Source: Rubrobacter sp. (GTDB taxonomy: Bacteria; Actinomycetota; Rubrobacteria; Rubrobacterales; Rubrobacteraceae). Taken from it: a stretch of DNA of 13,031 bases. Shown here one piece after another: positions 1-4,806 of this stretch (the first letter of the stretch is position 1; the number at the start of each line of letters is the position of its first letter). The position numbers and the translations under genes are program-made. The notes beneath the pieces are model-generated. The model had not been told where the DNA came from. It made no database searches and was given only the letters and a program-made list of their open reading frames with translations. The stretch lies in contig JADDPR010000101.1 in the NCBI GenBank assembly GCA_016781775.1, positions 1 through 13,031 on the forward strand. Reading direction: 5' to 3'.

Positions 1-2
1 GG

Positions 3-173
3 TTCCTCGTAAACTCGATCCAGAGCTCGCTGGCCGTCGGAGTAAGAGGGGTTACGTCCCGGGACTTCGTTTATCTGGCTACGGTCCGTATTCAGTCGAT
101 CATCGCCCAGCTGCAGGAGGGCCTGCTGGATCAAGTCCTGGAACGCTCCTCCGAGGTCGACAGGGATACGTAG
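3..173 (+). CDS. C-terminal end of an unknown protein (5' end outside window)
   Basis: A frame open from the window edge encodes 56 residues and stops at TAG 171-173. The composition is that of a normal helical protein: it starts FLVNSIQSSLAVGVRG and continues with VYLATVRIQSIIAQLQEG, ending in a charged tail (ERSSEVDRDT). The regular alternation of hydrophobic and polar residues in IQSIIAQLQEGLLDQVL suggests an amphipathic helix. I do not recognise the family and give no function. The start lies to the left of the window. Reading it as real is an inference from composition and position only; no other frame here looks better. Confidence 0.45.
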   Translation, partial: FLVNSIQSSLAVGVRGVTSRDFVYLATVRIQSIIAQLQEGLLDQVLERSSEVDRDT

Positions 174-402
174 CGACAGGACCGAACCGCTCACTCTCTT
201 CGACCTACTGATGTTCGGCCCCGAAGGACCGGGGGGCAACGGAGGGAAGAGACCAACGACTCCGGAGGGTACTTCCGTCACTTCTCGATAGCAACTCTGG
301 AGATATTGAAGTACATGGGGTATTGCCTACTCGGGATCATCCCGATCATCATCTTTCTCTTGTTCGTCGGCGCTACGGTAACCCCACGGATGGGCGACGA
401 CG

Positions 403-426
403 TTTGACGACAGTTTTGACGACAGT
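403..426 (+). repeat. Tandem 12-base direct repeat containing TTGACG
   Basis: The unit TTTGACGACAGT occurs at 403-414 and, in register, at 415-426 (TTTTGACGACAGTT). Each copy contains a -35-like TTGACG (404-409 and 416-421). Two head-to-tail copies spaced by about one helical turn could be a regulator binding site or alternative -35 boxes. What binds it, if anything, cannot be read from the sequence. Confidence 0.55.
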
Positions 427-468
427 TCTCTTTGGAGAAACCGAAAAAGGGGCCGAAAACCCGTCGTG

Positions 469-474
469 TATAAT
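469..474 (+). promoter_or_regulatory. Consensus -10 box TATAAT
   Basis: A perfect TATAAT stands in a GC-rich context, preceded by GTG. A matching -35 at 16-18 bases is not visible; the nearest TTGACG (416-421) ends 47 bases upstream, which is too far. If used, transcription would start near 481 and read into the tRNA-like gene. It may be an activator-dependent promoter; its target is inferred only from orientation. Confidence 0.4.
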
Positions 475-550
475 GCCCCCTGTCGGACGGGACGGGGTCC
501 CGTTTTCCCTTTAGGTAAGGCGAGTGGCGGTTCGGTAGACCGGCGACGGA

Positions 551-644
551 GCCGAAGGCCCGGGAGGGGCCCGTAGGGCTCCGATCGGACTCAAAATCCG
601 TTGAGGGCAACCTCGTGTGGGTTCGAGTCCCACCTCCGGTACCA
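551..644 (+). tRNA. tRNA-Leu (CAA anticodon), with abnormal 5' half
   Basis: The 3' two-thirds fold as a class II tRNA. The anticodon arm is TCGGA/TCCGT (585-589 with 597-601, outermost pair mismatched) around loop CTCAAAA, so the anticodon is CAA (592-594). The variable arm is GAGG-GCAA-CCTC (603-614). The T arm is GTGGG-TTCGAGT-CCCAC (617-633), followed by acceptor strand CTCCGGT (634-640), discriminator A641 and encoded CCA (642-644). The 5' half is not canonical. Candidate acceptor strands are GCCGAAG (551-557), GACGGAG (545-551) and ACCGGCG (539-545, best paired), each with a mismatch. The D region is replaced by nested GC hairpins (CGGAGCC 547-553 with GGCTCCG 577-583) and shows no standard D loop. 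The 5' end is therefore uncertain, and the gene may be degenerate. Confidence 0.6.
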
Positions 645-672
645 TCCCTACCTTTAGAAATCCGGTTCCCTC

Positions 673-697
673 AGGGGCCTTTCTCTTTCGGGCCTCT
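673..697. terminator. Weak hairpin between tRNA and lexA remnant
   Basis: AGGGGCC (673-679) pairs with GGCCTCT (691-697) around an 11-base loop, with one G-U pair. It lies between two converging units, the tRNA on plus and the lexA remnant on minus. There is no T-run on either side, so it is at best a weak or Rho-assisted terminator. Confidence 0.2.
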
Positions 698-731
698 ACC
701 CCATCTGACAACGTTCGACGGATTGCATGGC

Positions 732-1185
732 CTACTTCAGGGGTGGATGGACCACCAGTATGACCCGCCCTTGCACGTACACCTCCTCGGCCGGGAGGAC
801 TATGTCCTCGTGATCGCCATTCCTGGGCTTGATCCTCACCGTCTCTCCCTCCCGGTAGATCCTCCTGACGGTGGCCTCCTCCCCGCCCCTCAGCAGCGCG
901 ACGACCACTTCCCCATCGGGAGGCTCCTCGTCCTCCTCCACTAGGAGCATGTCATCGTCCTCTATCCTCGCCCCGATCATGCTGTCGCCCACGGAGCGCG
1001 GGAGATAGCGTCTCTTACCACCACGCGTGGAGAGCATCTCGGCGAGGAGGGAGTAGGACTCGCCTTCGGTCGGTACGGCTTCGAGGCCTCGACCCGCCGC
1101 AGTGCGCCCCAGCAGGGGCACCTTTCCCACCGCCTCCCAGCCCTTCTCCGTGAGCCGCACGGGCCGGCGCTTGAGGCTCGGAGCC
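732..1185 (-). pseudogene. lexA: LexA repressor remnant: C-terminal S24 protease domain only
   Basis: LexA is the SOS repressor: an N-terminal winged helix binds DNA, and a C-terminal serine/lysine protease domain cleaves the protein at an Ala-Gly bond when RecA is active. Here only the C-terminal half is seen. It shows the linker and cleavage region VGKVPLLGRTAAGRGLEAV, the catalytic serine in VGDSMIGARIEDDD, and the C-terminal strands DGEVVVALLRG and VYVQGRVILVV, ending at the normal place. The DNA-binding half is missing: the frame stays open to 1382, but beyond about 1180 it is antisense to a kinase fragment. The catalytic lysine that normally follows ATV (ATVKR in the family) is arginine here (EATVRRI). 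Without the DNA-binding domain and the lysine it should neither repress nor self-cleave. A free-standing protease-fold protein translated from an internal start is possible but less likely. Confidence 0.75.
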
Positions 1186-1575
1186 TCGCCCCGCCCGACG
1201 TTCCGGACCTCCTCCCGGTTTGCGGCGACCCCGAGCGGACGGGACAGATCCTGGCGGCCCTCCTCGACAACGCCGTGCGCCACACCCCGAAAGGCGGCGT
1301 GGTAACCGTCTCCGGACGCGCGCGACGGTCGGGCAGAGGCGACCGTGGAAGACACGGGGCCCGGCATCCCACCCGAGCACATGGTCCGAATCTTCGACCG
1401 CTTCTACCGAGCGGAGGAGGCCCGGACCCGCGCGGGCGGCGGCACGGGCCTCGGCCTCTCCATAGCCCGCGACCTAACCCGCGCCCAGGGCGGAGATCTC
1501 CATGCCGAGAACGCCCCGCAGGGCGCAAAGAGCTCCGGCGGAGCCGTCTTCCGCCTTCGTCTGCCCGTGCGGTAG
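1165..1575 (+). pseudogene. Sensor histidine kinase remnant (ATPase domain, frameshifted)
   Basis: This is the HATPase_c end of a two-component sensor kinase, which binds ATP and phosphorylates a histidine in the missing upstream dimerisation domain. Reading frame 0 from about 1170 gives VCGDPERTGQILAALLDNAV with the N box (LLDNAVRHTPKGG, 1245-1300). A one-base shift near 1310-1320 is needed to reach the frame starting ARDGRAEATVEDTGPG. That frame carries the G1 box DTGPGI, the F box IFDRFYRAEE and the G2 box GGTGLGLSIARDL, and ends normally at TAG 1573-1575. Sensor, membrane and His-box parts are absent. The left edge coincides with the point where the lexA remnant on the other strand breaks off. 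The order and spacing of the boxes make the family certain; the gene is not functional as written. Confidence 0.8.
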
Positions 1576-1789
1576 ACAAGCCCCATCGAGCACGCAGCGC
1601 CGGGGTGGGACGGGGACCAGGCGGAAAGTTTGGGGCAACAGGGGTAGAGGTGAACCCGGACTGCTCGCGCCCGACTTCCCGCGTTGGGAGCTCTTGATGC
1701 TCCTTACCTTCCGCAATCTTCCACGGTAGCTGCGGGGTCTCTGGGATAGGATGGTGCGGAGCTTGTCGTTTCCGGGAAGGACGGTTGGG
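1576..1789 (+). other. Spacer upstream of the MOSC gene
   Basis: No gene is seen in these 214 bases. A -10-like TAGGAT at 1747-1752 would place a transcript start near 1759 and a short leader carrying the GGAAGGA ribosome site at 1775-1781. No matching -35 is evident. The assignment is weak, but it fits the chosen start of the next gene. Confidence 0.25.
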
Positions 1790-2248
1790 ATGCCTGGTAC
1801 TGTCGAGGAGATCTACGTGGCGCCGGAGGGCAACGTCGACATGCGTCGGATGCCGGAGGTGAGGGCGCTCGTCGGCGGCGGGCTCGAGGGCGACCGTTAC
1901 TGCAAGGGGACAGGGTATTGGACGAAGTTCGGCGACGTCTGCGAGGTCACCCTCATCGAGGCGGAGGACCTGGAGGAGATCCGGGACGAAGAAGGTCTCA
2001 AGGTCCAGAACGGCGAGCATCGGCGCAACATAATCACCCGCGGCGTCAGGCTCGAGGACCTCAAGGGGATGCGCTTCAAGATCGGGGAGGCGACCCTCGA
2101 GTACGACAGGCCGCGCCCGCCCTGCCGCCACGTCCAGGAGCTGACGGAGCCGGGGATGACGAGGGCGCTGAGACGGCGCGGCGGGATCTGCGCCCGAGTC
2201 GTGCAGGGCGGCGCCATCCGCGCCGAAGATGCCATCGAAGTGCTGTAG
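1790..2248 (+). CDS. MOSC domain-containing protein
   Basis: MOSC domains are beta-rich modules related to the C-terminus of molybdenum cofactor sulfurase; stand-alone bacterial members such as YiiM help molybdenum-cofactor enzymes act on N-hydroxylated compounds. The protein has 152 residues, the size of a lone MOSC domain. It shows EVTLIEAEDLEEI (52-64), EHRRNIITRGVRLEDLKGMR (76-95) and the conserved cysteine in RPRPPCRHVQEL (C112), the expected cofactor-binding position. I chose the ATG at 1790 because GGAAGGA lies 8 bases upstream; an in-frame ATG at 1751 would add 13 unlike residues without a ribosome site. The pterin dehydratase gene starts 11 bases downstream, so the two are probably co-transcribed. 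Substrate unknown. Confidence 0.8.
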   Translation: MPGTVEEIYVAPEGNVDMRRMPEVRALVGGGLEGDRYCKGTGYWTKFGDVCEVTLIEAEDLEEIRDEEGLKVQNGEHRRNIITRGVRLEDLKGMRFKIGEATLEYDRPRPPCRHVQELTEPGMTRALRRRGGICARVVQGGAIRAEDAIEVL

Positions 2249-2259
2249 GGGAGCCTACC

Positions 2260-2598
2260 GTGTCGGACCTTGCAAACAAGAAGTGCGTGCCGTGCAACGC
2301 CGAGACGCCGACCCTTCGAGAAGACGAGATCTCGGCCCTCGCCGTCCAAGTGCCGGAGTGGGAGGTAGTCGGGGGGCATCATTTGGGGCGTCGATATTCC
2401 TTCCGCAACTTCCGGGAGGCGTTGCGCTTCGTCAACCGGGTCGGGGAGCTCGCGGAGGAGCAAGGACATCATCCGGAGATCGGCTTCGGCTGGGGCTACG
2501 CCAACCTGCGGGTGTGGACGCACGCCATAGACGGCCTCAGCGAGAACGACTTCGTCCTCGCCGCCAAGGTGGACGCGCTCGACGAGGAATCCGCCTGA
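2260..2598 (+). CDS. Pterin-4a-carbinolamine dehydratase (PCD/DCoH family)
   Basis: This enzyme dehydrates 4a-hydroxytetrahydropterin to quinonoid dihydropterin, recycling the cofactor of aromatic amino acid hydroxylases; some bacterial members occur with molybdopterin genes instead. The protein has 112 residues from GTG 2260, preceded by GGGGAG. It shows PEWEVVGG (32-39), FREALRFVNRVGELAEE (51-67), the catalytic signature GHHPEI (69-74) and the third histidine WTHAIDGLSENDF (H88), with D97. The N-terminal CVPC (9-12) followed by TPTL is a common extension in bacterial homologues. No phenylalanine hydroxylase is in view, while the gene directly upstream encodes a MOSC protein. A role around molybdopterin rather than phenylalanine breakdown is therefore plausible but inferred. 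Confidence 0.88.
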   Translation: MSDLANKKCVPCNAETPTLREDEISALAVQVPEWEVVGGHHLGRRYSFRNFREALRFVNRVGELAEEQGHHPEIGFGWGYANLRVWTHAIDGLSENDFVLAAKVDALDEESA

Positions 2599-2682
2599 GA
2601 AAGGTCCCTCCATCGAAGGTTTTGGTTGCGCCTCTTCGGGCAATAACAGCGGAGACGGTGAGCCAGCGAAGAGGAGGAACTC

Positions 2683-2943
2683 GTGGCGGAGCAGAACGTC
2701 GAGCAGAACATCGTGGTTCGGCGCGTAACCGACGTGCAGGCATCCTGGACCGAGGGACCTGAGCGGGGGGCGCCCGGCAAGTTCACGATCCAGTTGATCC
2801 TTGACGACGGCGCCGAGGAATACGTGCTTCAGCCTACGGCCGAGGACGCGAAGGTACAGCTCGAGCTTCTGGAGCGGGCCGAGACCGTGTACTTCGACGT
2901 GGGCCGCAAGGTCCTTATCCCGAACAGCCTGAACCTCGGTTAA
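2683..2943 (+). CDS. Small protein of unknown function, paralog A
   Basis: An 86-residue protein starts at GTG 2683 behind GAGGAGGAA, a strong ribosome site. After a polar N-terminus come VVRRVTDVQASW, then PGKFTIQLILDDGAEEY (31-47), a helix-like AEDAKVQLELLERAE and a strand-rich end VYFDVGRKVLIP. It has no signal peptide, membrane segment or recognised catalytic motif. About half of its residues match the next gene in order, so the two are a tandem duplication. Predicted by eye as a small alpha/beta or beta-sheet fold in the cytoplasm. The gene lies 84 bases after the dehydratase and 40 before its paralog, so it is probably co-transcribed with the paralog. Function not recognised. Confidence 0.75.
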   Translation: MAEQNVEQNIVVRRVTDVQASWTEGPERGAPGKFTIQLILDDGAEEYVLQPTAEDAKVQLELLERAETVYFDVGRKVLIPNSLNLG

Positions 2944-2983
2944 AAGACCAGTCGCGGACTAGCCCGACAAAAGGAGAAAACAA

Positions 2984-3262
2984 ATGTCTGAGAGCAAGCC
3001 CCAGGCGGAGAGGAACACCGAGTCGGCCATCAAGGTTCGGCAGGTCACGGACGTCCACGCGAACTGGAACGAGGAGGGCCGCGGCGAGCCGGGCAAGTTC
3101 TCCTTCCAGCTTATCCTGGACAACGGCGCCGAGGAGTACGCCATAAGGCCGCCGGCCGAGGACGCCGACGTCCTGATGGAGTTGTTCAGCAGGACCGGCG
3201 TTCTCTACTTCGACATGGAGCGCAAGGTTCTGATCTTCTCCAACATCTCCGTGGGCGGCTAG
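2984..3262 (+). CDS. Small protein of unknown function, paralog B
   Basis: This 92-residue protein starts at ATG 2984 behind AAAAGGAG. It shares with the preceding gene the ordered blocks VRQVTDVHANW (18-28), GEPGKFSFQLILDNGAEEY (34-52), PAEDADVLMELFSR (57-70) and LYFDMERKVLI (74-84). Only the N-terminal 15 residues and the last few differ freely. Conserved tryptophan, PGKF and YFD...RKVLI across both copies point to a fold under selection rather than chance. No family is recognised. A strong terminator starts 25 bases after the stop, closing the unit. Confidence 0.78.
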   Translation: MSESKPQAERNTESAIKVRQVTDVHANWNEEGRGEPGKFSFQLILDNGAEEYAIRPPAEDADVLMELFSRTGVLYFDMERKVLIFSNISVGG

Positions 3263-3286
3263 ACGCCGAAGCGAGGAGAGTACCCG

Positions 3287-3315
3287 CGGGGTCCCCTAAC
3301 CGGGGCCCCGTTTTT
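3287..3315 (+). terminator. Rho-independent terminator of the paralog unit
   Basis: CGGGGTCCC (3287-3295) pairs with GGGGCCCCG (3302-3310), 9 bp including one U-G, around loop CTAACC, followed by TTTTT (3311-3315). It sits 25 bases after the stop of the second small paralog on the same strand. The stop codon of the opposing minus-strand gene (3296-3298) falls inside the loop. Confidence 0.85.
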
Positions 3316-3859
3316 CGTGCCCACGCAACCTCTTGAAGAGGAGCCACAGGGAGATCACGAGCATCCCCCCATGCTCGAGCGCTATAAACTCGCGCCCGTG
3401 GTGGCGGGGGTCGTAGTACGAGACCGGGCTCGACCACTCCCATCCCGAGAGGGGCCAGAAGAGGGGACGCGTGTCGTCGACGTGCGTGAGGAAGTCCGCG
3501 ACCGTGTGGCCCACCCACCCCACGAGAAACCAGAGCACGATGCGGCGTGGATCCACGCCCACCCGCCCGAAGCGTATCGCGGCGTAGACCCCGAGCAGCG
3601 CCGCCGGCGGCACCACGGAATGGAGCATCGAGCCCGTGGTACCGAACGGACCCTTGAAGAAGACCGCATCGAGCATGCTCTCCCCCGCCGGGACGTCTCC
3701 ACCGAGCAGATAGGTGCTCCCGTAGTAGATCGCCGCGAGGCCCGCGGGAACGTCCGGCAACACTCCCCCGATGGCCCCCGCGATCCCGGCCGCCCGACCG
3801 GCCTTTACGCCGTGCTTCGCGACGAGCCAGGTATAGAAGGCGTGAGCGTCGGTATGCAT
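3296..3859 (-). CDS. Small membrane protein, DUF457/YdjM-like predicted metal-dependent hydrolase
   Basis: This 187-residue protein is rich in hydrophobic segments (about 23-50, 82-95, 107-125, 163-176) with conserved-looking polar residues between them. These include GGVLPDVPAG (D36), MLHSVV (H80), VGHTVADFLTHVDD (H118, D122, H126, D128, D129) and PLFWPLSGWEW (133-142). The pattern of H/D near membrane helices plus a 'D..TH....PL.WP.S' block is that of the LexA-regulated/membrane-bound hydrolase family DUF457 (YdjM); the substrate of such proteins is not established. I chose ATG 3859 because a TACAAT box (3866-3871) ends 6 bases before it, which would make the message leaderless; an in-frame GTG at 3880 lies upstream of that box. 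It converges on the small-paralog unit. Confidence 0.55.
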   Translation of the reverse strand: MHTDAHAFYTWLVAKHGVKAGRAAGIAGAIGGVLPDVPAGLAAIYYGSTYLLGGDVPAGESMLDAVFFKGPFGTTGSMLHSVVPPAALLGVYAAIRFGRVGVDPRRIVLWFLVGWVGHTVADFLTHVDDTRPLFWPLSGWEWSSPVSYYDPRHHGREFIALEHGGMLVISLWLLFKRLRGHEKRGPG

Positions 3860-3865
3860 CCCGCG

Positions 3866-3871
3866 ATTGTA
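3866..3871 (-). promoter_or_regulatory. TACAAT -10 box giving a possibly leaderless start
   Basis: On the minus strand TACAAT (3871 to 3866) is followed by six bases and then the ATG at 3859, so the usual start point, 7 bases past the box, is the A of the ATG. No good -35 is present; that position falls in the preceding terminator hairpin. Leaderless messages are common in actinobacteria. Inferred from spacing only. Confidence 0.4.
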
Positions 3872-3881
3872 TCCCGCCACG

Positions 3882-3916
3882 AAAAAGCCGGTGTCCCCTT
3901 CGAAGGGGACACCGGC
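3882..3916 (-). terminator. Terminator with a perfect 30-base palindrome
   Basis: GCCGGTGTCCCCTTC (3887-3901) is the exact reverse complement of GAAGGGGACACCGGC (3902-3916). On the minus strand the hairpin is followed by TTTTT (3886-3882). It begins 27 bases after the stop of the SRPBCC gene, so it terminates that gene and insulates the next one. Confidence 0.85.
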
Positions 3917-3943
3917 CTGCTGGTTACTTCCGACCCTGTCGGA

Positions 3944-4555
3944 CTAAAACTCGAAGACGATCCGGGACTTCTTGCCGCGCGAACCACCGCGACGGCGGCG
4001 GCGTAGGAGCAGAAGCAGGACCAGCCCGCCGACGACGGCGAGACCCGCCCCCGAGGTCAGGAAGGCGACGAGACCGCTCTGCGCGGTAGCAGCGGCGGGA
4101 CGCTGCTGGATCTCCTCCGGAGTCGCCCGCCCTTCTATGATCTCCTTGAAGTTCTGAAGGTCCTGGTCGACCATCACCTGCGGGTTCGCCACAAGCTTGG
4201 CACCGACCTCGCCGAGCTTGCCGCCGGGAGGATCGGCGTAATTCATCGACACCTCGACCCGGGTCCTGTTCGGCCCAAGCTCCTGAAATCTCACCTCGCC
4301 CGAGGTCTGGACGTTGCCGTCCAGCGACTCCCAGGCGATAGTCTGGTTCTCCTGCTCCTGGGTGGTCTGCGCGTCGAACTCCAGCTTCGCGCCCAAAGGC
4401 CCCTTGACCCTCCAATGGGTCTGACCATTGCCTACGCTACGCACCTCTTCGATGTTGCTCATAAAGTTAGGTAGGTTCTCCAGGGTCCTCCAATAGTTGA
4501 AGACCTGAGAGACCGGCGCCTCTACTACCACGCTCGACTCGACTCGCTGGGGCAT
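3944..4555 (-). CDS. SRPBCC-fold protein (polyketide cyclase/dehydrase-like) with C-terminal membrane anchor
   Basis: SRPBCC proteins form a deep hydrophobic pocket for lipids or small ligands. This 203-residue protein starts at ATG 4555 behind GGGAGGG. Residues 1-145 show the domain: VESSVVVEAPVSQVFNYW (5-22), LENLPNFMSNIEEVRSVG (25-42), THWRVKGPLG (46-55), AWESLDG (74-80), VRFQELGPNRTRVEVSMNY (88-106) and an end helix VMVDQDLQNFKEIIEGR (127-143). A glutamine/alanine linker leads to one hydrophobic segment (about 161-184) and a basic tail RRRRRGGSRGKK. Similar 'cyclase/dehydrase' proteins in soil and desiccation-tolerant bacteria are usually linked to stress or membrane lipids; the ligand here is unknown. 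It forms a single-gene unit with its own terminator. Confidence 0.8.
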   Translation of the reverse strand: MPQRVESSVVVEAPVSQVFNYWRTLENLPNFMSNIEEVRSVGNGQTHWRVKGPLGAKLEFDAQTTQEQENQTIAWESLDGNVQTSGEVRFQELGPNRTRVEVSMNYADPPGGKLGEVGAKLVANPQVMVDQDLQNFKEIIEGRATPEEIQQRPAAATAQSGLVAFLTSGAGLAVVGGLVLLLLLRRRRRGGSRGKKSRIVFEF

Positions 4556-4570
4556 GAACCCTCCCGTAAC

Positions 4571-4666
4571 AGCTTACGTTTCTCTCGGGCTTTTTACCCG
4601 ACCCAGAGACGTACGAAACTCGATAACTGGGACGCGAAATCGCCCAGGCCGAAAGAAACGTAAGCT
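4571..4666. mobile_element. 96-base MITE-like element with 21-base inverted ends
   Basis: The left end AGCTTACGTTTCTCTCGGGC (4571-4590, continuing T) and the reverse complement of the right end (4646-4666) match at 19 of 21 bases, the outermost 12 being identical. The interior is only 54 bases and non-coding. Only a doubtful 2-base direct repeat (AC) flanks it, so transposition is not proven. It lies just upstream of the ribosome site of the SRPBCC gene. The alternative is an RNA hairpin in that gene's leader. Confidence 0.4.
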
Positions 4667-4679
4667 ACCCGGCGTCCCT

Positions 4680-4714
4680 CGAGCCTCGCGCCAAAGATGC
4701 AGCCGCGAGGCTCG
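4680..4714. repeat. Perfect 11-bp inverted repeat
   Basis: CGAGCCTCGCG (4680-4690) and CGCGAGGCTCG (4704-4714) are exact complements around a 13-base loop. No T-run follows on either strand, so it is not a standard terminator. Confidence 0.6.
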
Positions 4715-4767
4715 AACCCGGATTTACGGTGCAAGTGTACGGCGAGCGTCCCTCGGCACGCCCCAAT

Positions 4768-4806
4768 GCGAGAGGGGGCGCCGTATAAAACGACGCCCCC
4801 TCTCGC
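4768..4806. repeat. Perfect 13-bp inverted repeat
   Basis: GCGAGAGGGGGCG (4768-4780) pairs exactly with CGCCCCCTCTCGC (4794-4806) around CCGTATAAAACGA, an AT-rich loop. It is a very stable hairpin with no T-run. It could be a protein site, an RNA structure or a fragment of a mobile element. Confidence 0.6.

Larger units (their letters stand above)
174..538. other. Gene-free stretch with promoter-like elements
   Basis: No frame in these 365 bases gives a believable protein. The stretch becomes AT-richer from about 340. It contains a tandem 12-base repeat with two TTGACG hexamers (403-426), a small inverted repeat TTCTC-TTTG-GAGAA (426-439), a perfect TATAAT (469-474), and a 6-bp GC hairpin followed by four T (487-506). 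Together these look like the control region of the tRNA-like gene that follows, though the elements do not assemble into one standard promoter. Confidence 0.5.

Noticed and set aside
487..506. Hairpin plus four T's as a terminator
   Set aside because: The stem is only 6 bp, it sits just after a predicted transcript start, and no upstream gene needs it.
539..644. Selenocysteine tRNA, because of the 6-bp stem in the D position
   Set aside because: The anticodon loop reads CTCAAAA, giving CAA and not TCA, and the loop of the D-position stem is far too long.
977..2131. Long minus-strand open frame of 384 codons
   Set aside because: It is rich in Arg/Pro/Gly and runs antisense across the kinase remnant, a spacer and the MOSC gene; an artefact of high GC content.
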